NCBI GenBank assembly: GCA_041859375.1
Contig: JBHEKP010000045.1
Location: forward strand, 1-38,234
DNA length: 38,234 nt
Source of the DNA: JBHEKP01 sp041859375
GTDB taxonomy: Bacteria; Hydrogenedentota; Hydrogenedentia; Hydrogenedentales; CAITNO01
Direction: 5' to 3'
A model generated the notes under the pieces. That model searched no databases and had not been told where the DNA came from. It saw only the letters and a program-made list of their open reading frames with translations. Positions 1-8,083 of the stretch are shown here, piece by piece. Every line of letters begins with the position of its first letter. Positions within the stretch are counted from its first letter, which is position 1. The position numbers were made by a program, and so were the translations under genes.

Positions 1-501
1 CATGGTGGCGCAGCAGAACGCCGTAACCAACGCCAATCCCGCAGCCCATAGATGGGGCGCCCCCAGGGGCGTGTCCAGTTGTGTGTTCTTTACCTTGAGG
101 ACTTCATGAACAAGAAAGAAGAGTCCCAGGGCAAACAGCACAAGCAACACCAGCGCGATGGTGCGGAATGCGGACGCCGTGCCGCCGGACACCTGCCATG
201 CCAAAGCGGTGACGACGGGGCTGAGGGGGGTGCCGGGAATGAGGTCCGTCCGTGAAGCGGCGGTGAAGACCGAATGCAGGTCCGGGTTCTCGACAACGAC
301 ATCGTCCAGGGTGCCGATGAAGGGGGCGTTGACCGCGTTGTAGCAGACCAGCAGCGCGCCCACCGCCACCAGCAGGCCCGATATGAGCACCTGCGCGACG
401 GCGATGCCCTGGTCGCCCCTGATGACACCACGGGCTTGGGCGGGGGCGGACTCCGGTGATGCCGCACCGGTCCCGTTGATTTCAGGCAGGTTTTCTTCCA
501 C
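1..501 (-). CDS. TMTC-like multi-span membrane protein, N-terminal part
   Basis: The reading frame stays open for 167 codons and runs off the left edge. I chose the GTG at 499-501 because a GGAGG (510-514 on the plus strand as CCTCC) lies 8 nt upstream; another GTG at 505-507 is too close to it. After a polar N-terminus, a membrane segment at about residues 34-53 is followed by YNAVNAPFIGTLDDVVVENP. This matches the aromatic-N-x-x-x-x-P-F...DD...NP pattern at the first periplasmic loop of TMTC/O-mannosyltransferase-like proteins, which often carry TPR repeats further on. A second and a third hydrophobic segment follow at about 115-135 and near the edge. In this family the acidic loop belongs to a lipid-linked sugar transferase fold (established for the family); activity here is inference. 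Only the N-terminus is visible, so TPRs cannot be checked. Confidence 0.72.
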   Translation of the reverse strand, partial: MEENLPEINGTGAASPESAPAQARGVIRGDQGIAVAQVLISGLLVAVGALLVCYNAVNAPFIGTLDDVVVENPDLHSVFTAASRTDLIPGTPLSPVVTALAWQVSGGTASAFRTIALVLLVLFALGLFFLVHEVLKVKNTQLDTPLGAPHLWAAGLALVTAFCCATM

Positions 502-533
502 AGGCACTACCTCCAAGGTAAGGCGTTTCCTGT

Positions 534-545
534 ATTATAACGACA
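534..545 (-). promoter_or_regulatory. Candidate -10 element for the upstream-directed membrane protein gene
   Basis: On the minus strand this reads TGTCGTTATAAT, with a perfect TATAAT 33 nt before the GTG start of the leftward gene. No good -35 lies 16-18 nt upstream (TCGAAG at 17 nt). It mirrors the TGTCGTATAAT facing right at 591-601. Confidence 0.4.
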
Positions 546-590
546 CGCGCCCCGCCCTTCGAGTAGAATTTCGGCATTGGACGCGCCAAT

Positions 591-601
591 TGTCGTATAA
601 T
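591..601 (+). promoter_or_regulatory. Candidate -10 element for the lpxA operon
   Basis: TGTCGTATAAT contains a perfect TATAAT at 596-601, about 135 nt before lpxA. TTGGAC at 577-582 lies only 13 nt upstream, too close for a standard -35. The region between this site and lpxA has no ORF and presumably forms the leader. Confidence 0.4.
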
Positions 602-734
602 GACGCCCGGTTGTCCGGCGTTGACTCCGGTGATAGGTCAAAACCGGGGGCTCCGTTTGAAAACAGCGTCAACTTGTGATATTCCATAGAGGCGATTCTT
701 TAAGTTCTTATTAGGGATTGGTCAAGGTTTTTCC

Positions 735-1523
735 ATGAAAATTCATAAAACGGCCATAGTGCATCCCGGCGCGGAGCTTGCCGGCGATGTCGAGGTCATG
801 CCCTACAGCATAATCGAGGACAAGGTGATCATCGGCGAGGGGACGGTGATCGGGCCGCATTGCGTGATTGGCGGGGGCACGATCATGGGCCGGGGCAACC
901 GCACCTTCAGCGGCGCGCAGATTGGGGTGCCCCCGCAGGATCTCAAACACCTGCCGAACGTTCTGGGCCGCACCATCATCGGCGACAACAACGTGTTCCG
1001 TGAATTTGTCACGGTGAGCTCCAGCACGGTTTACAAGGACGATGACGGGCACAAGGCCACGCAAATCGGCGGCAACTGCCTGTTTATGGCCTCCACCCAC
1101 GTGGCCCATGACTGCCATGTGGGCGACAGGGTGATCATGGCGAACAGCGCCGCGCTTGCGGGCCATGTGACGGTGCAGTCCGGCGCCACGCTGGGCGGGC
1201 TGGTGGGGGTGCACCAGTTTTGCACGGTGGGGACGATGGCCTTCATCGGCGGCATGTCGCGCATCAACATGGACGTGCTTCCCTACATGATTATGGAGGG
1301 GCATCCCGCCCGGTGCTACGGGCCCAACGTGGTGGGCCTCACGCGGAGCGGTTTTTCCAAGGAGGCCGTCGCGCGCATCCGCCGCATGTTCAAACTGATA
1401 TACCGTTCCGGCCTGAACACGACCCAGGCGCTCCAGGAAATCGAGGAAACCCTGGAGTCCTGTCCGGAGCGTGACTTGATCACCGAATTCATCCGCAATT
1501 CGCAGCGGGGCATATCCCGCTAA
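735..1523 (+). CDS. lpxA: Acyl-ACP--UDP-N-acetylglucosamine O-acyltransferase
   Basis: This is the first enzyme of lipid A synthesis; it moves a hydroxyacyl chain from acyl carrier protein to the 3-position of UDP-GlcNAc in the cytoplasm. The 262 residues match the family length (E. coli 262). The N-terminal two thirds consist of hexapeptide repeats with I/V every sixth residue (left-handed beta helix). The catalytic motif HVAHDC places His122 and His125 exactly where E. coli LpxA has them, followed by the conserved VHQFC and GHPARCYGPNVVGL segments and a helical C-terminus. The gene opens a run with a GnnA-like oxidoreductase, lpxB and polA. If the oxidoreductase is truly GnnA, this LpxA may prefer the 3-amino sugar and make an amide-linked chain; the sequence alone does not decide that. 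The ribosome-binding site is weak (AAGG). Confidence 0.95.
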   Translation: MKIHKTAIVHPGAELAGDVEVMPYSIIEDKVIIGEGTVIGPHCVIGGGTIMGRGNRTFSGAQIGVPPQDLKHLPNVLGRTIIGDNNVFREFVTVSSSTVYKDDDGHKATQIGGNCLFMASTHVAHDCHVGDRVIMANSAALAGHVTVQSGATLGGLVGVHQFCTVGTMAFIGGMSRINMDVLPYMIMEGHPARCYGPNVVGLTRSGFSKEAVARIRRMFKLIYRSGLNTTQALQEIEETLESCPERDLITEFIRNSQRGISR

Positions 1524-1564
1524 AAACCGCCCCCCCTGGACCGGGGCAGGGAGCGCCATCCACC

Positions 1565-2518
1565 ATGACCGTATTGCGCGCCGGTGTCGCCGGTGTCGGC
1601 CACCTAGGCTACCACCATGCCCGCCTCTACGCAGCCCTTGAGGGGGTGGAACTTGCGGGCGTGGCGGATCCCGACGAGACCCGCCGGGAGAAAGCCGCCT
1701 CGGACTTCACCGTTCCCGCCTTTTCCGACATTCAGGGGCTGATCGAGTGCGGCGTTGACCTGGTGTCCGTGGCCGTGCCCACGGTGTTCCACCACGACGC
1801 GGCCATCGCGCTGCTGCAGGCGGGGGTGCACGTGCTCGTTGAGAAGCCCGTCGCCGCGACGGTGCGCGAGGCGGAGACCATGGTCGCCGTGGCGCGCGCG
1901 CACGGATGCCTGATGCAGGTGGGCCACATCGAGCGCTTCAACGGCGCGGTGCTCGCGCTGGGCGGCGCGATAGAGACGCCGCGCTTCATCGAGTGCCACC
2001 GGCTCAGCCCCTATCCGGGCCGGGGCACGGACGTGAGCGTGGTTCACGACCTGATGATCCATGATCTGGACATCGTGCTCCACCTTGTCGGCTCCGAGGT
2101 GACCAGCGTGGACGCCGCCGGGGTGCCCGTGTTCTCGGCCACCGAGGACATCGCGAATGTGCGGCTGCGCTTCGCCTCGGGCTGCGTGGCCAACCTCACC
2201 AGCAGCCGCGTCTCCATGGAGCGCATGCGCAAGATACGCATTTTTGATCCGAACGCCTATGTGTCCACCGATTACGGCGCCCAGGAGGTGCTGGTGTACC
2301 GGAAGAAGCCGGGGCCGCTTCCCGTGGGGGCGAACCCCATGGAGCACATCAGCGTGGAGCCCCTTCCCGTGAAAAAGGACGAGCCGCTGAAGCTGGAGCT
2401 TGCCTCCTTTGTGCAGGCGGTGCGCGACCGCGCCAGGCCGGTGGTTTCCGGGGAGGACGGCCTGCGCGCCCTGGCGCTGGCCGAGACGATTGTGACGCAA
2501 ATCAGGAAGAACACTTGA
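1565..2518 (+). CDS. gnnA: Gfo/Idh/MocA oxidoreductase, probable UDP-GlcNAc 3-dehydrogenase (GnnA-like)
   Basis: This is a 317-residue NAD(P)-dependent sugar oxidoreductase. The Rossmann motif GVGHLG sits at residues 10-15, the conserved EKP with Lys94 at 93-95, and a family-typical QVGHIERFN at 118-126. The HDLMIHDLDI stretch at 161-170 carries the catalytic-region His166. Its place between lpxA and lpxB, with lpxB overlapping its stop codon, is the arrangement described for gnnA in Acidithiobacillus ferrooxidans, where GnnA oxidises the 3-hydroxyl of UDP-GlcNAc and the aminotransferase GnnB then makes UDP-GlcNAc3N for amide-linked lipid A. No gnnB is in this window, so the assignment rests on motifs and position. 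The alternative is another UDP-sugar dehydrogenase of the MviM/WlbA type. It lies 41 nt after lpxA. Confidence 0.7.
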   Translation: MTVLRAGVAGVGHLGYHHARLYAALEGVELAGVADPDETRREKAASDFTVPAFSDIQGLIECGVDLVSVAVPTVFHHDAAIALLQAGVHVLVEKPVAATVREAETMVAVARAHGCLMQVGHIERFNGAVLALGGAIETPRFIECHRLSPYPGRGTDVSVVHDLMIHDLDIVLHLVGSEVTSVDAAGVPVFSATEDIANVRLRFASGCVANLTSSRVSMERMRKIRIFDPNAYVSTDYGAQEVLVYRKKPGPLPVGANPMEHISVEPLPVKKDEPLKLELASFVQAVRDRARPVVSGEDGLRALALAETIVTQIRKNT

Positions 2519-3639
2519 GCAGCATTTTTCTTGTGGCCGGGGAGTCCTCCGGCGACATCCACGGCGCCAACCTGGTCCGGGCCCTCCGTGAACTGCGGCC
2601 CGGTTGGCGGATGGAGGGTCTGGGGGGGCGGCGGATGGAGGCCGCCGGCATGGCGCTCCGCCATGACCTCGCCGGTGAGGGCATCATGGGTTTTGCGGAA
2701 GTGCTGCGCCACCTCCTGCCCATCCGCCGGCTTTTCCTGGACACGGTGGCGCGCCTGCGGGAGGAGCGTCCGGCGGCGCTGGTGCTGATTGACTATCCCG
2801 GATTCAACCTGCGCCTGGCCGCCGAGGCGAAGAAACTGGGCATCCCCGTTGTTTATTACGTCAGCCCCCAGGTTTGGGCGTGGAAAAAACGCCGGATACA
2901 CACCATCGCGCGCGTGGTGGACAAGATGCTGGTCATCTTCCCCTTCGAGGAGGACATCTACCGCGCGGTTGGCGTCCCCTGCGCCTATGTGGGTCATCCC
3001 CTTGCGGATCATATCGGCGCGCTGCCGGCCATGGAGGTGGCGGGAAAAGAGGGCGAATGGCTGGTGGGGCTCCTGCCGGGAAGCCGCGGACAGGAGATAC
3101 GGCGCATTGCGCCGGTGATGTTTGAGACGGCGCGCGCCATGCTTCGGGAACACCCCGGACTCCGTTTTGCCGTTCCCTGCGTGAGCCGGGAGTCCGCCGG
3201 GCTGGTGCGGGAGCTGGCGGGCGGCCTGCCCGTTGAAATCTGCGTGGACGGCATGCGCGGCGTCCTGTCCCGCGCGCGCCTCTGCCTCGTCGCCTCGGGC
3301 ACCGCAACCCTGGAAACCGCGCTGTACGGGGTGCCGATGCTCATCCTGTACAAGACGAGCGCCGTCACCTATTGGATTGCGAAGAGGGTGGTGAAAATAC
3401 CGCACATTGGCATTGTGAACATTCTTGCCGGACGGGGCATAGTGCCGGAGTTCATCCAGCACGAAGCGTCCGCGGGGAAGGTGCTTCCCGACGCGCTGCG
3501 CCTGCTGGGGGACACCCCTGAGCGGCGGGCCATGCTCGGCGAACTGGAGGCGGTGCGGGAGCGGCTCGGCGGCGGAGGCGCGTCCGCGCGGGCGGCCCGC
3601 GAAATTATTGAAACAGCGGAGGGAGCGGGCCGTGGCTGA
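2515..3639 (+). CDS. lpxB: Lipid-A-disaccharide synthase
   Basis: This family B (GT19) glycosyltransferase joins lipid X to UDP-2,3-diacylglucosamine to form the tetra-acylated disaccharide of lipid A at the inner membrane. The start is TTG at 2515, overlapping the TGA of the preceding gene by 4 nt, with AGGAAG about 6 nt upstream; this implies translational coupling. The N-terminus carries the family signature FLVAGESSGDIHGANL, followed by YVSPQVWAWKKRR near residue 120 and the nucleotide-binding region LLPGSRGQEIRR and ASGTATLETAL. The length of 374 residues is normal (E. coli 382). The 3' end overlaps the chosen polA start by 8 nt. Confidence 0.95.
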   Translation: MSSIFLVAGESSGDIHGANLVRALRELRPGWRMEGLGGRRMEAAGMALRHDLAGEGIMGFAEVLRHLLPIRRLFLDTVARLREERPAALVLIDYPGFNLRLAAEAKKLGIPVVYYVSPQVWAWKKRRIHTIARVVDKMLVIFPFEEDIYRAVGVPCAYVGHPLADHIGALPAMEVAGKEGEWLVGLLPGSRGQEIRRIAPVMFETARAMLREHPGLRFAVPCVSRESAGLVRELAGGLPVEICVDGMRGVLSRARLCLVASGTATLETALYGVPMLILYKTSAVTYWIAKRVVKIPHIGIVNILAGRGIVPEFIQHEASAGKVLPDALRLLGDTPERRAMLGELEAVRERLGGGGASARAAREIIETAEGAGRG

Positions 3640-6346
3640 CAAAATTTACCTGATTGACGCGATGGCCTTCGCCTTCCGCGCCTTTCACGCCATCAAGGCG
3701 ACCCTGACCGATCCCCGGGGCCGCCCGACCAACGCGGTCTACGGGTTCACCCGCATCCTGATGAAGCTGCTGCGCGAGCAGGACCCGACGCACATCGCGG
3801 TGGTGTTCGACGCGCCCGGCCCCGGTTTTCGCGAGGCCATGTACGCGGAGTACAAGGCCAACCGGCGCGAAACGCCGCCGGAACTGCTGGAGCAGTTCCC
3901 ACGGATGCACGAAGTGGTGGGGGCGCTCAACCTGCCCCTGCTCTGCGTGCCCGGCGTGGAGGCGGACGATGTGATCGGCACCCTTTCGCGCCGCGCTGAA
4001 ACGGAGGGACTGGAGGTGGTGCTGGTGAGCGGCGACAAGGATCTGATGCAGTTAATCGGCGGCGGCGTGAAAATGTTTGATCCCGGCAAGGGGGACACGG
4101 GCGCGTGGTACGGCCCCGGCGAGGTGGTGGAGCGTTTCGGCGCGGGGCCGGAGCATGTGCCGGACGCGCTGGCGCTCATCGGCGATTCGGCGGACAACGT
4201 GCCCGGCGTGCGCGGCATCGGCGAGGTGACGGCGAAAAAGCTCCTTTCCGAGTACCAGTCCCTTGAAAACCTATACGCGCACATCGACGAGCTGAAGGGA
4301 AAGCAGAAGGAGAACCTGATCGCGGGCAGGGAGCAGGCGTTTTTCAGCCGCGAGCTCGCCACCATCCGCACCGATGTGGAACTGCCGCTGGGACCGGGCG
4401 ACTGCCACCGCCGCCCGTGGGATCCGGAACGGCTCGGGGAGGCGTTTGCCGCGCTCGGGTTTGATTCGCTGCTGCCCGAGGCCGGGCCTGCCGAAAAAAA
4501 AGAAACGCTTGATTACATGCTGGTTTTGGACGAGGCGGCCCTGGCCGGGGCGGTGGGGGAACTCCGCGCGGCGGGGCGTTTCGCCGTGGACACGGAAACG
4601 ACATCGGTGGATCCGATGGTTGCCGGACTGGTGGGCATCTCCCTGTGCTGCGCGCCGGGCCGGGCATGGTACATTCCCGTGGCACACGCGCCCGAGGCGC
4701 TGGTGATCATGCGCGACCCTGATGATTTGGCCTCGGTGGAGGAGCTCGCCCCGCTGCCAAAGGAGCGGGTGGCCGGCCTGCTGGGCCCCCTGCTTGCCGA
4801 CGGGTCCGTCGGCAAGATCGGGCACAACATCAAGTACGATCTTATTGTGCTGCGCAACGCGGGCATGGAGGTGCGCGGCGCGGAAATGGACACGATGGTC
4901 GCCTCCTACTTGACAGACCCGTCGAGGTTGAGGCACAATCTGGACGAGGTAAGTCTTCACTATCTCAAGCGCAAGACCATCCCCATCTCGGATTTAATCG
5001 GCAAGGGCGCCAAGTCAGTCACCTTCGATCAAGTTCCCGTTGACCGTGCCTGCGGGTACGCGTGCGAGGACGCGGACATGTCCTGGCGGCTTGCGGGCGT
5101 CTTCGGCCCGCTGCTTTTGGAGCGGGGGCTGGACGCGCTCTTCCGGGAGGTGGAGATGCCCCTTGTGGAGGTGCTGGCGCGGATGGAGGAGGCGGGCGTC
5201 GCGATTGACGCGCCCACATTTGAAAAGCTTCGCGGGGAGATAGAGGTCCAGACCGGGGAAATCCAGCGGCGCGTCTTTGAGCTCGCGGGCGGGTCGTTTA
5301 ACATCAACTCCCCCAAGCAGCTCCAGGACATCCTGTTTGGACGGCTCGGGCTGCGCACCGTGCGCAAGACCAAGACGGGCCAGTCCACCGACGTGGACGT
5401 GCTTGAGGACTTGGCGCGGGAGCATCCGCTGCCCGCTTTGATACTTGAATACCGCACGCTGGAGAAGCTGCGCGGCACCTATGTGGAGGCGCTGCCCCGC
5501 ATGGTGAACCCGCGCACCGGCCGCATCCACACCTCCTTCAACCAGGCGGTGGCCGCGACGGGCCGGCTTTCCAGCAGCAACCCCAACCTTCAGAACATTC
5601 CGGTGCGCACGGACTACGGGCGCCGCATACGCGGCGGCTTTGTGGCGGGCGCGCCCGGACTGAGGCTGATATCGGCCGACTACTCCCAGATAGAGCTGCG
5701 CATACTGGCCCACATGTCGGGCGACAGGGGGTTGCTGCGCGCCTTTGAAATGGACATGGACATTCACCGCGACACGGCGTCGCGCGTTTTCGGGGTGCCG
5801 CCGGAGTCGGTGACGCCGGAGATGAGGCGACAGGCCAAGGCGGTCAACTTTGGCGTGGTGTACGGCATCAGCGATTTCGGGCTCGCCCGCAACCTGGGCA
5901 TCCCCCGCGCCGCCGCCGCCCGGTTCATCGAGGCGTATTTCAGCCAGTATCCCCGGGTCCGGGAATGGCTGGACGAGGTGGTGGAGGGCGCGCGCGCCGA
6001 CGGGTATGTGACCACGCTGCTGAACCGGCGCAGGTACCTGCCGGAACTGCGCGCCGCGGACGCCAACGCCAGGAAGGCCGCGGAGCGCGCCGCGCTGAAC
6101 ACGCCGGTGCAGGGCAGCGCCGCGGACATCATCAAGGTGGCGATGGTGCGGCTTGACGCCGCGCTGCGGGGCAGCCCGGCGCGGATGCTGCTTCAGGTGC
6201 ACGACGAGCTGCTCGTTGAGGCGCCCGAGAGGGACGCCCCCGCGGTTGCGGAAACGGTGCGGCGGGTGATGGAGGAGGCCGCGTCGCTGGACGTGCGGCT
6301 CAAGGTGGACGTGGGCATGGGCCAAAACTGGGCTGAAATACATTGA
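3632..6346 (+). CDS. polA: DNA polymerase I
   Basis: This 904-residue repair and Okazaki-fragment polymerase has all three classical domains. I prefer the GTG at 3632 to the in-frame TTG at 3608 because GGAGGGAG lies 8 nt upstream and the protein then begins with the usual ADKIYLIDAMAFAFRAFHA. The 5'-3' nuclease (about 1-290) has the GVEADDVIGTL and SGDKDLMQL motifs. The 3'-5' exonuclease looks active: D320/E322 in VDTET, D403 in HNIKYD, and Y476/D480. The polymerase domain has motif A with D683 (DYSQIELR), the O-helix RRQAKAVNFGVVYG, and motif C with D858 (QVHDE). The start lies inside the lpxB 3' end, so it is probably co-transcribed with the lipid A genes. No frameshift or missing catalytic residue was found. 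Confidence 0.97.
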   Translation: MADKIYLIDAMAFAFRAFHAIKATLTDPRGRPTNAVYGFTRILMKLLREQDPTHIAVVFDAPGPGFREAMYAEYKANRRETPPELLEQFPRMHEVVGALNLPLLCVPGVEADDVIGTLSRRAETEGLEVVLVSGDKDLMQLIGGGVKMFDPGKGDTGAWYGPGEVVERFGAGPEHVPDALALIGDSADNVPGVRGIGEVTAKKLLSEYQSLENLYAHIDELKGKQKENLIAGREQAFFSRELATIRTDVELPLGPGDCHRRPWDPERLGEAFAALGFDSLLPEAGPAEKKETLDYMLVLDEAALAGAVGELRAAGRFAVDTETTSVDPMVAGLVGISLCCAPGRAWYIPVAHAPEALVIMRDPDDLASVEELAPLPKERVAGLLGPLLADGSVGKIGHNIKYDLIVLRNAGMEVRGAEMDTMVASYLTDPSRLRHNLDEVSLHYLKRKTIPISDLIGKGAKSVTFDQVPVDRACGYACEDADMSWRLAGVFGPLLLERGLDALFREVEMPLVEVLARMEEAGVAIDAPTFEKLRGEIEVQTGEIQRRVFELAGGSFNINSPKQLQDILFGRLGLRTVRKTKTGQSTDVDVLEDLAREHPLPALILEYRTLEKLRGTYVEALPRMVNPRTGRIHTSFNQAVAATGRLSSSNPNLQNIPVRTDYGRRIRGGFVAGAPGLRLISADYSQIELRILAHMSGDRGLLRAFEMDMDIHRDTASRVFGVPPESVTPEMRRQAKAVNFGVVYGISDFGLARNLGIPRAAAARFIEAYFSQYPRVREWLDEVVEGARADGYVTTLLNRRRYLPELRAADANARKAAERAALNTPVQGSAADIIKVAMVRLDAALRGSPARMLLQVHDELLVEAPERDAPAVAETVRRVMEEAASLDVRLKVDVGMGQNWAEIH

Positions 6347-6355
6347 CAATAAGGA

Positions 6356-6382
6356 TTGACTTTCACACGGGGCCTGTAGCAT
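6356..6382 (+). promoter_or_regulatory. Candidate promoter for rho
   Basis: TTGACT (6356-6361) and TAGCAT (6377-6382) are separated by 15 nt, just after the polA stop. A second TTGACA at 6343-6348 overlaps the polA end but has no matching -10. The leader to the rho ATG would be about 125 nt. Confidence 0.35.
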
Positions 6383-6452
6383 GATTTCAACAGGTCCCAC
6401 GGACCGCAACGCGGGTCGCATCCCGCCCAACCCCATTAAACTTTCCCGTAAT

Positions 6453-6467
6453 GCCGCGTGACGCGGC
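6453..6467 (+). promoter_or_regulatory. Small GC hairpin in the rho leader
   Basis: GCCGC GTGAC GCGGC forms a 5-bp stem with a 5-nt loop, 47 nt upstream of the rho start codon. No T-run follows, so it is not an intrinsic terminator. Rho genes are autoregulated in their leaders in some bacteria; a role here is speculative. Confidence 0.3.
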
Positions 6468-6514
6468 GGATCGTCCGCAAATTCAAAAACGGGTGTGACA
6501 CGAAAGGACCATTC

Positions 6515-7966
6515 ATGGCAGAGAACGGAAACCAGGAGAAGAACTCCGGCTTCAAGCCCGGCGGGCCCAAGAAGCGCAGCTTCAACCCGCAGCGGCAGCA
6601 GCAGCAGAACCGGCCGATGAAGCCGCGCCGCCCGATGGGCTCCGGCCCGCGCAAGCCGCAGGTGCTGGACGTGGCCAACGAGCCCATGCCGGAGTTCAAC
6701 TATGACGGCCCGGAACTCGCCATCTCCGAACTGAAGACCATGTCCATGCCCGAGCTGAATTCGCTCGCGGAGCAGCTCGGCCTCAAGGAGTACGGCGGAC
6801 TGAAGAAGCAGGATCTGATCTTCATGATCCTGCAGGCCAGCATAGAGAAGTCCGGGTCCGCCTACGGCGAGGGCACCCTTGAGATCCTCCCCGACGGGTT
6901 TGGTTTCCTCCGCTCCGCCGACTACTCGTACCTGCCCGGGCCGGACGACATTTACGTCTCCCCCTCGCAGATCCGCAAATTCGGGCTGCGCACCGGCGAC
7001 ACCATCCAGGGCCATGTGCGCCCGCCCAAGGAGGGCGAGCGCTACTTTGCCCTGCTCAAGGTGGAGTCGGTCAACGGCGAGAGCCCCGAAGAGGCCTACA
7101 AGCGGATCATCTTCGACAACCTGACCCCGCTTCATCCGGACGAGCGCCTGCGCCTGGAGACCACGCAGGAGGAAATCGCGATGCGCGTCATCGACCTGAT
7201 TTCCCCCATCGGCAAGGGGCAGCGCGGCCTCATCGTCGCCGCGCCCTTCACCGGCAAGACGGTGCTCCTCCAGAAGATCGCCAACAGCATCGCCGTCAAC
7301 CACCCCGAGGCCACGGTGATCGTGCTGCTCATCGACGAGCGCCCCGAGGAGGTGACCGACATGCAGCGCTCCGTGAAGGGCGAGGTGATAGCCTCCACCT
7401 TCGACGAGCCGCCCGAGCGCCATGTGCAGGTAGCCGAGATGGTGCTCAACAAGGCCCGCCGCCTGGTGGAGCACAAGCGCGACGTGATCATCCTGCTCGA
7501 CTCGATCACGCGCCTTGCGCGCGCCTACAACGTCATCGTGCCCTCCAGCGGCAAGGTGCTCTCCGGCGGCGTGGACTCCAACGCGCTGCAGCGCCCCAAG
7601 CGCTTCTTCGGCGCGGCGCGCAACATCGAGGAGGGCGGCAGCCTGACCATCCTGGCCACGGCGCTCATCGAGACGGGCAGCCGCATGGACGACGTCATCT
7701 TCGAGGAGTTCAAGGGCACCGGCAACATGGAGCTGCACCTTGACCGCCGCCTGATGGAGAAGCGCATCTTCCCGGCCATCGACGTGATCAAGTCGCGCAC
7801 CCGCAAGGAGGAGCTGCTCCTGTCGTCCGAGGACCTCGAGCGCATCTGGCTGCTGCTGCGCGTGCTCAGCCCGCTCGAGCCCGCCGAGGCCGCCGAACTG
7901 CTTCTCGGAAAACTCAAGAAGACCAAGAGCAACGACGAGTTCCTCGCGCTCATGCAAAAGATGTAG
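6515..7966 (+). CDS. rho: Transcription termination factor Rho
   Basis: This is the hexameric RNA-dependent ATPase that ends transcription at unstructured C-rich RNA. I chose the ATG at 6515 (GAAAGGACC 4 nt before it) rather than in-frame upstream codons, giving 483 residues. About 50 N-terminal residues are low-complexity, rich in G, P, K, R and Q, and precede the helical Rho_N domain. The RNA-binding cold-shock domain (DGFGFLRSADYSYLPGPDD) and the C-terminal ATPase with Q-loop SGKVLSGGVDSNALQRPKRF and FKGTGNMELHLDRR follow. The P-loop reads APFTGKT (243-249, Lys248) instead of the usual PPKAGKT, so the extra lysine three residues before the catalytic one is Phe. It is expressed alone: its own leader precedes it and a strong terminator follows. 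Confidence 0.96.
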   Translation: MAENGNQEKNSGFKPGGPKKRSFNPQRQQQQNRPMKPRRPMGSGPRKPQVLDVANEPMPEFNYDGPELAISELKTMSMPELNSLAEQLGLKEYGGLKKQDLIFMILQASIEKSGSAYGEGTLEILPDGFGFLRSADYSYLPGPDDIYVSPSQIRKFGLRTGDTIQGHVRPPKEGERYFALLKVESVNGESPEEAYKRIIFDNLTPLHPDERLRLETTQEEIAMRVIDLISPIGKGQRGLIVAAPFTGKTVLLQKIANSIAVNHPEATVIVLLIDERPEEVTDMQRSVKGEVIASTFDEPPERHVQVAEMVLNKARRLVEHKRDVIILLDSITRLARAYNVIVPSSGKVLSGGVDSNALQRPKRFFGAARNIEEGGSLTILATALIETGSRMDDVIFEEFKGTGNMELHLDRRLMEKRIFPAIDVIKSRTRKEELLLSSEDLERIWLLLRVLSPLEPAEAAELLLGKLKKTKSNDEFLALMQKM

Positions 7967-7991
7967 CGCGCCGTCACGGCATCATTTTCAG

Positions 7992-8028
7992 ACGCCCCCG
8001 ATGCGGCATCCGCCTCGGGGGTGTTTTT
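7992..8028 (+). terminator. Intrinsic terminator after rho
   Basis: A 10-bp stem (7992-8001 with 8015-8024, one G-T wobble) is extended by GCGG/CCGC (8003-8006 with 8010-8013) around a CAT loop, and the 3' arm runs into TTTTT. It lies 25 nt after the rho stop and 55 nt before the next start. Confidence 0.9.
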
Positions 8029-8083
8029 CGTTTCGGCGGCGGTGCGGCTATACTGTCAGCGAACGGCGCACGCAGGGAAAGCC

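Noticed and set aside
6593..6610. Short CAG-rich run
   Set aside because: It encodes the glutamine-rich stretch of the Rho N-terminus and is too short to be a tandem repeat locus.
5015..7957. A 980-codon open frame on the minus strand
   Set aside because: It lies antisense to polA and rho, both unmistakable, and its translation is His/Arg/Gly-rich without family motifs. GC-rich codon bias creates such long shadow frames.
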